Source of the DNA: a virus
Length of the DNA: 26,389 nucleotides
Direction: 5' to 3' (one strand)
Virus record (IMG/VR): IMGVR_UViG_3300020438_000233
Location: 1-26,389 of that record
The position numbers were made by a program, and so were the translations under genes. The notes below the pieces were generated by a model. The model was not told the DNA's origin and ran no database searches. It saw nothing but the letters and a program-made list of their open reading frames with translations. Shown here one piece after another: positions 1-5,742 of this stretch; position 1 is the first letter of the stretch, and each line of letters starts with the position of its first letter.

Positions 1-162
1 CTTGATGAATTTTTTCCACCTTGCGTAATTACGATATGTGGTGTCAATACACGTGCGAAAAGATTTTTCACCGTCATTAAAAAATAAATAATACATTGTT
101 CCGCCAAATCTTGACGGACGTTCTTTTTTGTTTTTGTAAACCATTTTTTTATTCTGATCCAT
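1..162 (-). CDS. Unknown small phage protein, cut by window edge
   Basis: An open frame starts at ATG 162 and stays open for 54 codons to base 1, so the C-terminus lies outside the window. It begins 11 bases after the methyltransferase stop and is probably in the same transcript. The start context is AT-rich, as for its neighbours; a second ATG at 144 is an alternative start. The visible part is basic and aromatic, with a stretch reading RFGGTMYYLFFNDGEKSFRT, which looks like a short beta-sheet. I recall similar short proteins near DNA-modification genes in Bacteroidetes phages but cannot verify this. No function is proposed. Confidence 0.7.
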   Translation of the reverse strand, partial: MDQNKKMVYKNKKERPSRFGGTMYYLFFNDGEKSFRTCIDTTYRNYARWKKFIK

Positions 163-173
163 ATTTAAAATTT

Positions 174-809
174 TTAATTAAACCATTTGATTTGTGGATT
201 TCCTTTAAATCCTTTTTGCCATATAAACCACGCATATGCAACCGCCGACGATTTAATTGCGTAAAAATCACCATTTTTTCCACACTTAATTCGTGAACTT
301 GAAACATAAATGAAACGTGGCGGTGCAACACGAAACAATTGTTTTCGCGCCTTGCCTTCTAAAAATTGCAATTTCAAAAACATTGCAACCCATTTGCCGT
401 CCGGAATGATGTCCAAACTTTTTTGAACAAATTCTTTTGCATATTTATATGGCGGATTTGTAATAATACAACCGTCCCATTTTTGATTTGTTGGACATAA
501 AAAATCCTTAACGTCACCATAACCGCGATCAACAATGTCGGACGAATAAACGTCCACGCGAAACAAATCTTTCATTCGTTTTGACAAATGTCCTTCACCA
601 CACGCGCATTCCCAAATGTTTTTCCAAATTGAAATTCCGGTTGATTTGTCAATTGACGGATTAAATAATTCGTCCTCAAATAATATGTCAACGGCATATG
701 GATCGGTTGCATAATAATCGTGTGTTTGTCTTTCGTCTTTTGAATGACTTGACGCGCCTAATGTGGAAAACGTTGATTGTTCATTTCCCGTCCAATTTTT
801 ATTTGCCAT
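174..809 (-). CDS. SAM-dependent DNA methyltransferase, probable N6-adenine type
   Basis: A 211-residue protein. ATG 809 is preferred over the upstream in-frame TTG at 815. The SAM-binding motif I is seen as ECACGEGHLS (residues 67-76), followed by a strand with an acidic residue (SSDIV, 89-93). The catalytic motif IV is NPPY (118-121), the form typical of N6-adenine and N4-cytosine enzymes; a YYATDP stretch at 32-37 resembles the N-terminal SAM-contact region. No separate target recognition domain is evident, so it is a compact phage enzyme. It probably methylates phage DNA against host restriction, or with the neighbouring genes contributes to modification. No restriction partner is seen. 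The specificity cannot be read from the sequence. It follows a 48-residue frame that overlaps its start by 11 bases. Confidence 0.88.
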   Translation of the reverse strand: MANKNWTGNEQSTFSTLGASSHSKDERQTHDYYATDPYAVDILFEDELFNPSIDKSTGISIWKNIWECACGEGHLSKRMKDLFRVDVYSSDIVDRGYGDVKDFLCPTNQKWDGCIITNPPYKYAKEFVQKSLDIIPDGKWVAMFLKLQFLEGKARKQLFRVAPPRFIYVSSSRIKCGKNGDFYAIKSSAVAYAWFIWQKGFKGNPQIKWFN

Positions 810-945
810 TGTCAATTGATATTGTGATTATGTCATTCCATTTATCCAATGTGTGAATGCACGTCAATCCGGTTGATAATTTAATTGTGTCAACCACTTC
901 AAATCGGTTGAACATATTGATGATGATTTTAAATAATTTTTTCAT
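799..945 (-). CDS. Small unknown protein overlapping the methyltransferase start
   Basis: A 48-codon frame from ATG 945 to TAA 799. It is the only sizeable minus-strand frame in the space between the 97-residue gene and the methyltransferase. The N-terminus is basic and hydrophobic (MKKLFKIIINMFNRFEVV), possibly an amphipathic helix; the rest has no recognisable motif. Its end overlaps the methyltransferase ATG by 11 bases, an arrangement that suggests translational coupling. An A-rich stretch precedes the ATG and a hairpin at 958-986 lies 13 bases upstream. It could also be a leader peptide or a chance frame. Confidence 0.5.
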   Translation of the reverse strand: MKKLFKIIINMFNRFEVVDTIKLSTGLTCIHTLDKWNDIITISIDNGK

Positions 946-957
946 TTTGTTTTTTTT

Positions 958-986
958 AATGGGACGGGAATTCCACCCGTCCCGTT
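958..986. repeat. Strong hairpin, copy 1 of a two-copy element
   Basis: Perfect 8-base arms GGGACGGG/CCCGTCCC (961-968 and 976-983) around the 7-base loop AATTCCA, extended by AAT/GTT with one G-U pair when read as plus-strand RNA. It starts 7 bases after the stop of the 97-residue gene. On the minus strand it is followed by an A run, not a T run, so it is not a canonical intrinsic terminator in the direction of transcription. It may stop or stabilise the transcript, or regulate the next gene. A related hairpin with the same loop pattern (AATTTCA) is at 26362-26386. Confidence 0.75.
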
Positions 987-992
987 ATCAAT

Positions 993-1286
993 TTATTTTG
1001 TTGTCGCTAATACAAATGATCCACACGCGTTGTAAACTTCAACACCAATTAATGTTTCGTTTTCATAATGTGTGAAATAATCACGTCCACCATTAACCAA
1101 CCACGCACCATTTATTCCATATGTGTTGTTAATACAATGATCCGTTTGTTCAACTTTTTCAAATCCATTATTAAAAGTTTCACACCCGTCAATCATTCCA
1201 TTGAATGCGGACTTAACGTTAATGAATAAATTGTTTTCTTTGATTAATTTGTTGAATGTTCTTTTTGTTGCTTTTGAATTTGACAT
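993..1286 (-). CDS. Unknown 97-residue phage protein
   Basis: The frame could begin upstream at 1352, but that would run through the promoter. ATG 1286 follows an AT-rich leader like those of the other genes and is preferred. The product is 97 residues, with a basic N-terminus (MSNSKATKRTFNKLIKENN) and a C-terminal half rich in Gly, Asn and aromatic residues, suggesting a small alpha/beta fold. No catalytic motif is recognised. It is the first gene behind the best promoter in the window and is followed at once by a strong hairpin, so it may be expressed at a time or level different from the late genes. It is probably an early or accessory function, but that is inference. Confidence 0.75.
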   Translation of the reverse strand: MSNSKATKRTFNKLIKENNLFINVKSAFNGMIDGCETFNNGFEKVEQTDHCINNTYGINGAWLVNGGRDYFTHYENETLIGVEVYNACGSFVLATTK

Positions 1287-1338
1287 TTTAATTTTGGTTT
1301 TTTCGGTTTTGTTATGGCTTCGTGCCTTAACTATGGTG

Positions 1339-1369
1339 TAAAAGTAAAACAAATTTTCATTCCGTGCAA
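1339..1369 (-). promoter_or_regulatory. Bacteroidetes-type promoter
   Basis: On the minus strand TTG (1367-1369) is followed after exactly 20 bases by TACTTTTA (1339-1346). The consensus for the primary sigma factor of Bacteroidetes is TTG-N19-21-TAnnTTTG, so only the last base of the -7 box differs. Transcription would start near 1331-1334, giving a leader of roughly 45-50 bases to ATG 1286. It sits in the 138-base space after the metallophosphoesterase gene and would separate the modification-type genes from the late genes. Confidence 0.6.
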
Positions 1370-1424
1370 CTTATTTTCAATAAATATGCAAAAAAATTTG
1401 ATTTATCTGATATAAAAAAGTTTT

Positions 1425-2663
1425 TTATTTAACGATATTGTGTTGAAATTGGCAAATTAAACCCTCGTTTTCGTCCCAAATAAACCCCTCACACGATTGA
1501 TTTGCGCCTTTATAACCTTTTGTATTGTGCCACGCGTCCGTTCCGGACAATGATCGCATATATCGGACAACGATTCCTTTGTGTTCTTGCGTGGACATAT
1601 ATTTAATTTCTTTTTTGTGATGTAAATGACCAATGTGGATTTCACGGAATTGTGTTGACGCCCACAATTTTGGAACTTCCGTTGCTACTAATAACGGCAA
1701 ATCCGCAACTTTTTCATTATTTCCGTGCGTGTAACTAATTAAACAATTCCCGAATTTATAATGTTTCCGTGGTGTTGGATTATTATTGACATTGACGTTT
1801 TTATTGTTATGATACCAACATTCCAAAACGTCACCAACATAAAAAGACCTTTCCCAATCGTGATTTCCTTGAACCACAACAACGTCAACCGGTGCAATCG
1901 CGGACAATAAATCAATTCCGTCAATTAATAATTTTCGTCCCGCACGAAATGTTTTTTGCCACCGCACGTCCTCGTCTTGTGGTGTTCCCGCCGTTGTTTG
2001 ATTATTCAAATTGTCCGAATTAAAAAAATCCGATCCAATGGGAAATAAAATCTTTTTGATGTCATAACCTTCCGCACGTGCTAAAATACCGGAAATGGCA
2101 CTTAAAAACCGTTTACGCGCAATTTTCGTGTCGTAATTGTCCCCCGTTTCCAAACCCCAACATAATTTTCCGAAATGTAGATCAAAAATTGTGATTTCCA
2201 ACATTTGTCCTTGTGGAATATGGTCATATGAAATTAATGGATATTTTGGCGAAAATTCTTTGACGTCTTTAATTAATTGTTCCCGAATTTTTTTTAATTC
2301 AAAAACGTCTTTGTTTTTTTTCAACCACGCTTTTATTTGAAATAAAGGTTCAACAACAATTTGTCCGTCAACCGTTGATCCAACTTCCCATTTATTGACA
2401 ACATATCGGTCAATTTCCCAAACGTCCAAATCAATTTGACAATGTTCAATTAAATCGTCAATGGTTTTAATTCTGTTTGATTTTTTTGACGTTATGGTTG
2501 CACCCTTTTTTGTTTCGTCAAACGTGGTTTCATTAACACCGTTTTGAATTGCGTTTTCTAAATAATGTTTTTGAATGTGTTTTGGAAATCTTTGAAATGC
2601 CGTCACCAATGGTTGCATTTCTTTGTCAAAATATGGACGAAAAATTTTTTTATCCTTCACCAC
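1425..2663 (-). CDS. Calcineurin-like metallophosphoesterase
   Basis: A protein of about 412 residues with the full metallophosphoesterase signature: DLH (161-163), GSDFFNSD (210-217, in place of the usual GDxxD), GNHD (266-269), THG (312-314) and GHLHH (345-349). These residues bind two metal ions. The family includes nucleases such as SbcD/Mre11 and phosphatases; the substrate cannot be told here. Residues about 65-115 form an N-terminal accessory region (VDLDVWE-like, VNKWEVG) that I associate with phage phosphoesterases. The start is unusual: no nearby ATG exists, and GTG 2663 or GTG 2660 (GTGA overlap with the spanin stop) are the likely starts, implying coupling; ATG 2615 is an alternative. 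It is the last gene of the lysis-end transcript. Confidence 0.88.
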   Translation of the reverse strand: MVKDKKIFRPYFDKEMQPLVTAFQRFPKHIQKHYLENAIQNGVNETTFDETKKGATITSKKSNRIKTIDDLIEHCQIDLDVWEIDRYVVNKWEVGSTVDGQIVVEPLFQIKAWLKKNKDVFELKKIREQLIKDVKEFSPKYPLISYDHIPQGQMLEITIFDLHFGKLCWGLETGDNYDTKIARKRFLSAISGILARAEGYDIKKILFPIGSDFFNSDNLNNQTTAGTPQDEDVRWQKTFRAGRKLLIDGIDLLSAIAPVDVVVVQGNHDWERSFYVGDVLECWYHNNKNVNVNNNPTPRKHYKFGNCLISYTHGNNEKVADLPLLVATEVPKLWASTQFREIHIGHLHHKKEIKYMSTQEHKGIVVRYMRSLSGTDAWHNTKGYKGANQSCEGFIWDENEGLICQFQHNIVK

Positions 2664-3196
2664 AAATAACGTTTAATCAATTTCCGTGTAAACAAACCAC
2701 CAATAATTGCAATTAATATAATCCAAAACCAATCCTTTGCCTTTTGGATAATCGGTGTTTCTTTGATAACTATTTTTTCAACCGGAATTTCACGGTCAAT
2801 ATAAATTGTGTCCTCTATACATTCACCGGAAATATAAACCAATGAATCTTTGCGAACATATTTGATTTTAATTCTTTCTTTTTCAATAATGATTGTGTCG
2901 TTAAAATTCACCGGTGTGAAAACAAATGATGTGTCAACCTCAACGTGTGGAACTCTTATTGTGTCCAATATCTTTAATGTGTCCGGTGTTTGAATTAATT
3001 CCGGAAACTTACGTGTCAAAACAATAATTTTTTCCTCGGCTTTGGCTTTTCTGCATTCGTATCGTTTAACCGGTGATTTTAACGCACAACAACCGGAAAA
3101 AAGGAAAACCAATAATAAATAAAATAGTATGTTATTCTTTACACTTACCACATTCGTTTTTGTTACAACTACCCGACGGACGTTTGGTTTCGCCAT
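2657..3196 (-). CDS. Candidate unimolecular spanin (lipoprotein with C-terminal membrane anchor)
   Basis: A 179-residue protein with a basic N-terminus, a hydrophobic stretch (residues 23-34) and a lipobox-like FLFSGC whose Cys is residue 36, followed by a second Cys. The middle (about 75-150) is rich in Ile/Val/Thr alternating with charged residues, so likely beta-strands. Residues 156-170 (WFWIILIAIIGGLFT) form a C-terminal transmembrane segment ending in a basic tail. This layout, outer-membrane lipid anchor plus inner-membrane segment in one chain, is that of u-spanins such as T1 gp11, which fuse inner and outer membranes in the last step of lysis. It directly follows endolysin and holin genes. 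It overlaps the holin gene by 65 bases from ATG 3196; GTG 3151 is an alternative start that keeps the signal peptide. Confidence 0.7.
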   Translation of the reverse strand: MAKPNVRRVVVTKTNVVSVKNNILFYLLLVFLFSGCCALKSPVKRYECRKAKAEEKIIVLTRKFPELIQTPDTLKILDTIRVPHVEVDTSFVFTPVNFNDTIIIEKERIKIKYVRKDSLVYISGECIEDTIYIDREIPVEKIVIKETPIIQKAKDWFWIILIAIIGGLFTRKLIKRYLW

Positions 3197-3428
3197 ATAT
3201 GTAACCGATCACAAATGGTGATAATGCCACAAAATATGCGGAAAAATCTGCCATATTATGACCACCCTTGATTCCCATATAACCGAAAACAAACCACGCA
3301 ATCGTGATAATCATTGTCATTAATGCGCGTTTTGACTTAAACACGCCAAAAAAAGAATTGATTAAATCAATTATATTGTTTATGAATTGGAAAAAACCCA
3401 ATGTTATTTTCACTAATATATTTTTCAT
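3132..3428 (-). CDS. Holin-like membrane protein with Cys-rich tail
   Basis: A 98-residue protein. Residues 3-30 are hydrophobic and amphipathic; two clear transmembrane segments follow at about 35-53 (RALMTMIITIAWFVFGYMG) and 62-79 (FSAYFVALSPFVIGYIYG). The C-terminus is hydrophilic with three Cys (88, 93, 96), an odd feature that could bind metal or form disulfides. Size, membrane pattern and position between the amidase (11-base gap) and the candidate spanin fit a holin that permeabilises the inner membrane and sets lysis time. Another short membrane protein at 4096-4287 is a competing holin candidate, so the two could be holin and antiholin or pinholin. No sequence-specific family is claimed. 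Confidence 0.7.
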   Translation of the reverse strand: MKNILVKITLGFFQFINNIIDLINSFFGVFKSKRALMTMIITIAWFVFGYMGIKGGHNMADFSAYFVALSPFVIGYIYGETKRPSGSCNKNECGKCKE

Positions 3429-3439
3429 TTTTTTAATTT

Positions 3440-3928
3440 TTATTTATAATAAACGTTTTTCATTGGCAATCCAATTTCACAACAAAAATTTGGAACGTCA
3501 AAAGATGGACACGCCTTGTTTGAAAACTGATTATGTCCCGCGATTAATATGTTCTTGTGTCTTAAAATTTCGTGTTTGATATAGATTGTCAACGTTTCTT
3601 TTTGTTCTTTTGTCAATGTGTTTTTTGGTTTCTTTGGATTCTTTTGCATTCCACCAATATAACACACGTGTTTTGCATATTGATTCATTCCACGGACACC
3701 CCACGTCATTTCCGCGTGTTCAATTTTATCGTCATATGGATTTGTTCCGTCTGCGAAATGCATATTGTGTAAATCACCGTCAATCGTTATGATGTCCGAA
3801 TAACCCACACGCGACCACCCGCGTCCGGTTTTTCCCATATGCCATTTCTTGATTGTTTCCGGTCTAATATCAACACCTTCATATGTTGCGGAACAATGAA
3901 TTATCAAATGTGTGTAATCCTTTGACAT
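3440..3928 (-). CDS. Endolysin: N-acetylmuramoyl-L-alanine amidase (T7 lysozyme type)
   Basis: A 162-residue amidase of the Amidase_2/PGRP fold. The three zinc ligands are visible: His11 in LIIHCSAT, His132 in AGHNQF and Cys140 in KACPSFDV. Tyr43 (VGYSD) and Lys138 occupy the positions of the catalytic Tyr and Lys of T7 lysozyme. It cleaves the bond between muramic acid and L-Ala in peptidoglycan. It has no signal peptide and no cell-wall binding domain, so it needs a holin to reach the wall, and a short single-domain form is usual for Gram-negative hosts. ATG 3928 follows the 44-residue gene by 46 bases; the holin-like gene follows 11 bases after the stop. Confidence 0.93.
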   Translation of the reverse strand: MSKDYTHLIIHCSATYEGVDIRPETIKKWHMGKTGRGWSRVGYSDIITIDGDLHNMHFADGTNPYDDKIEHAEMTWGVRGMNQYAKHVCYIGGMQKNPKKPKNTLTKEQKETLTIYIKHEILRHKNILIAGHNQFSNKACPSFDVPNFCCEIGLPMKNVYYK

Positions 3929-3974
3929 TTGACAAAATTAAATATGTGTTTTGACTTATTGTCGCAATTAATGG

Positions 3975-4109
3975 TTAACGACCTTGACCGCGATATTTCT
4001 TTTTGTAGTTTTTGGACGTCTTTGATTTTGACGTTTTTGATTTTGCGTGGACACCTTTGCGATTAACTTTTGGTTTTGTTATATGGGAAAACGTGTTATT
4101 TTTTGCCAT
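3975..4109 (-). CDS. Very basic 44-residue phage protein
   Basis: A short gene from ATG 4109 to TAA 3975. The product starts MAKNNTFSHITKPKVNRKG and continues with a Lys/Ser/Thr repeat (KSKTSKSKTSKNYKKKYRG) to a Gly-Gln-Gly-Arg end. It holds about 17 Lys/Arg and no acidic residue, so it should bind nucleic acid or another polyanion. The start lies inside the end of the 63-residue gene (14-base overlap), suggesting coupling, and the endolysin gene follows. I recall near-identical KGVHAKSKTSK...KNYKKKY proteins beside structural genes in Bacteroidetes phages, but no function is known to me. The repetition of KSKTS could also suggest a virion or DNA-condensing role; that is inference. Confidence 0.8.
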   Translation of the reverse strand: MAKNNTFSHITKPKVNRKGVHAKSKTSKSKTSKNYKKKYRGQGR

Positions 4110-4287
4110 TATTATTCCATTCTTTTAATTCTTTAATCACTTTAATTGATGTCCAAATAATTGCAACGGCATATGATAATAATTTTAATGCAATTTCCAC
4201 GTCTGAAACCGAAACGCCAATTGCAATTGCGTTAATTGTCAACGTTTGTGGACATATTTTTTCGCATAATGCAATGACTTTTTCCAT
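4096..4287 (-). CDS. Small membrane protein, possible holin or antiholin
   Basis: ATG 4287 follows the fiber-like gene stop by 4 bases and is preceded by the favoured AAAATT context, so it is chosen over the upstream ATG at 4326. The product is 63 residues: a short N-terminal helix with two Cys (8 and 12), a hydrophobic stretch (17-26), a clear membrane segment at about 31-50 (IALKLLSYAVAIIWTSI), then a charged tail (KELKEWNNNGKK). Position just upstream of the lysis genes and the small size suggest a lysis-timing membrane protein, but it could serve another membrane role. Confidence 0.7.
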   Translation of the reverse strand: MEKVIALCEKICPQTLTINAIAIGVSVSDVEIALKLLSYAVAIIWTSIKVIKELKEWNNNGKK

Positions 4288-4291
4288 AATT

Positions 4292-5026
4292 TTATGATTT
4301 TTTTGCTTCGTCACCACCTTTGCCACTAAACGTTTGCGGTGATAATGTTGAACAAAATTCTTTTAAACTGATATATGACGCTTGTGTTACTGATGAACGT
4401 GCAATTTCGTAATCCTCACAACCCGAACCCAAAATTATTTTCAACGCGGTTATCGGATTTGATGTCACGGGAAATAAAACTTTCCAAAACCCATACATAT
4501 AACAAACACCCGTTTTTTCTGCACACGAACCACATTCACGCGGTTGTGTTCCCAATGAATTAATTGATTGCGTTATAATTTGACCGGTGTCACCTTCAAC
4601 CGCACACCACACGTCACCAATTTGTGCGTCTGTCAAACCACCTTTTGTCGTATATGCCACACCAATTTCCAATTCATATGATGTTCCAACAACACCCGAA
4701 CAATTTGCCAAATTCAATGTTGCTTGATATGGAATGCGACCAAATTGAATTCCATTCCCAAAATAACCCATATCAATTTTTTTCATTAAACCACACGATT
4801 CACCCGACGCCGTTGAATTGATTGTTACCGCACCCGTTCCCCCACTCGGTGAAATGGTGATATTTGATCCCGCGACAATTTGTGTCACACCACCCGCCGT
4901 TGCCGTCGCCCATTCTAAATTTCCGGACGCGTTTTTGGTTAATTGTGTTGAATTGGACGCGGTTGAAAATCCTTTTGGATAATGCAATTGTGAATCGCTT
5001 AAATCTTTGTGTAAATTAGACGCCAT
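4292..5026 (-). CDS. Fiber-like virion protein with tail-fiber N-terminal motif
   Basis: A 244-residue protein. Residues 46-71 read GVTQIVAGSNITISPSGGTG and onward to AVTINS, a beta-rich motif I know from phage tail fibers and spikes. The N-terminus (SQLHYPKGFSTASNSTQLT) resembles the attachment region of flavophage fiber proteins. The remainder is beta-rich and Cys-rich: nine Cys including ECGSCAEKTGVC, which is striking for a virion protein and may form disulfides or bind metal. It sits after portal and connector genes and before the lysis genes. A role in receptor binding or as a head/neck appendage is plausible; which is uncertain. Confidence 0.65.
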   Translation of the reverse strand: MASNLHKDLSDSQLHYPKGFSTASNSTQLTKNASGNLEWATATAGGVTQIVAGSNITISPSGGTGAVTINSTASGESCGLMKKIDMGYFGNGIQFGRIPYQATLNLANCSGVVGTSYELEIGVAYTTKGGLTDAQIGDVWCAVEGDTGQIITQSINSLGTQPRECGSCAEKTGVCYMYGFWKVLFPVTSNPITALKIILGSGCEDYEIARSSVTQASYISLKEFCSTLSPQTFSGKGGDEAKKS

Positions 5027-5028
5027 AA

Positions 5029-5196
5029 TTATTTCTTTTTGTTTGTTTGTTTTTTGTCTTTATTATCCCATTGTGAAACACACACCGCAATTCGTTGTGT
5101 TAAATTCGGAAATTCGTCATTCATAACGTCGTTTTCAATACAACGTGAAACGAATCCGTCTTTTGTTTCCTCTTTATTTGGTGTTGGCAATGGCAT
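5029..5196 (-). CDS. Small conserved-type phage protein (SRC...FP...QR.AVC..QW motif)
   Basis: A short gene from ATG 5196 to TAA 5029, 55 residues, fitted between the connector gene (2-base gap) and the fiber-like gene (2-base gap). The sequence MPLPTPNKEETKDGFVSRCI followed by EFPNLTQRIAVCVSQW matches a pattern I know from many phages, where a similar segment is found as a small protein near portal and protease genes or at the N-terminus of prohead proteases. The conserved Cys, Phe-Pro, Gln-Arg and Cys...Trp positions suggest a small helical domain. The C-terminus is a Lys-rich tail. The molecular role is unknown to me; head assembly or maturation is the likely setting. Confidence 0.85.
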   Translation of the reverse strand: MPLPTPNKEETKDGFVSRCIENDVMNDEFPNLTQRIAVCVSQWDNKDKKQTNKKK

Positions 5197-5198
5197 AT

Positions 5199-5741
5199 TT
5201 AATAAATTATCATTCCGTGTTGTTTACTGACTAAATTTTGTGATCCGTTACACGTCCCGTCCACGTCGTTTTTATATTTCGGAAAATCCGTTGGATTGTC
5301 TTTTAAAAATTTCACCATTTGTTCCAACACAACATTTCCACGACGATATGTGTCTTGTTTATAAACGTTCAATTCTTTTGGTGTCACCACTTTTGAAAAA
5401 TCCGGAATTGCCGAAACTATTCCCGACGACGTTGAATTGTCTTGAATTTCGTTTATGACTTCAAATCTAACAAACCACGCAAAACAAGGTTTTAACCATT
5501 GTGACATAAAATCGTCCTCGGCGGTTGTTGGTGTTCCCGTTGAACCGGTGTTGTATAATTCTTTTAAATGCAAATAAAAATCGTCACCCAATGGCAATTT
5601 CAAATGTGCTAATTCTGACATTTGAATTAAATTCCTTGAAATCAATGTTGGATCGGTGTTTTGATTTGTGAATGCCAATGAAATCACTTCACCCGCCGTC
5701 ATTAACGGATCATATCCTAAATAATTATTTTTTACCGCCAT
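5199..5741 (-). CDS. Probable head-tail connector (adaptor) protein
   Basis: A 180-residue protein one base after the portal stop. The helix-rich middle, with LPLGDDFYLHLKELYNTG (residues about 49-66) and WLKPCFAWFVRFEVINEI (about 82-99), resembles a protein family found next to the portal in Bacteroidetes phages (I associate it with DUF6712). Such proteins attach to the portal ring and link head and tail. The N-terminus (YLGYDPLMTAGEVISLAF) is also typical of virion adaptors. The assignment rests on position and pattern memory; no catalytic residues are expected. Confidence 0.6.
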   Translation of the reverse strand: MAVKNNYLGYDPLMTAGEVISLAFTNQNTDPTLISRNLIQMSELAHLKLPLGDDFYLHLKELYNTGSTGTPTTAEDDFMSQWLKPCFAWFVRFEVINEIQDNSTSSGIVSAIPDFSKVVTPKELNVYKQDTYRRGNVVLEQMVKFLKDNPTDFPKYKNDVDGTCNGSQNLVSKQHGMIIY

Positions 5742-5742
5742 A

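Noticed and set aside
210-217. Metallophosphoesterase motif II reading GSDFFNSD rather than GDxxD considered as an inactivating change (residue numbers)
   Set aside because: The Asp in GSD and the other metal ligands are kept, and I recall this variant in phage members of the family.
1287-1352. Upstream in-frame extension of the 97-residue gene
   Set aside because: It would start within or upstream of the promoter box at 1339-1346; ATG 1286 has the favoured context.
1412-1428. A/T palindrome ATAAAAAA-G-TTTTTTAT at the metallophosphoesterase stop
   Set aside because: One-base loop and only A-T pairs; too weak for a terminator, and such runs are common in this AT-rich sequence.
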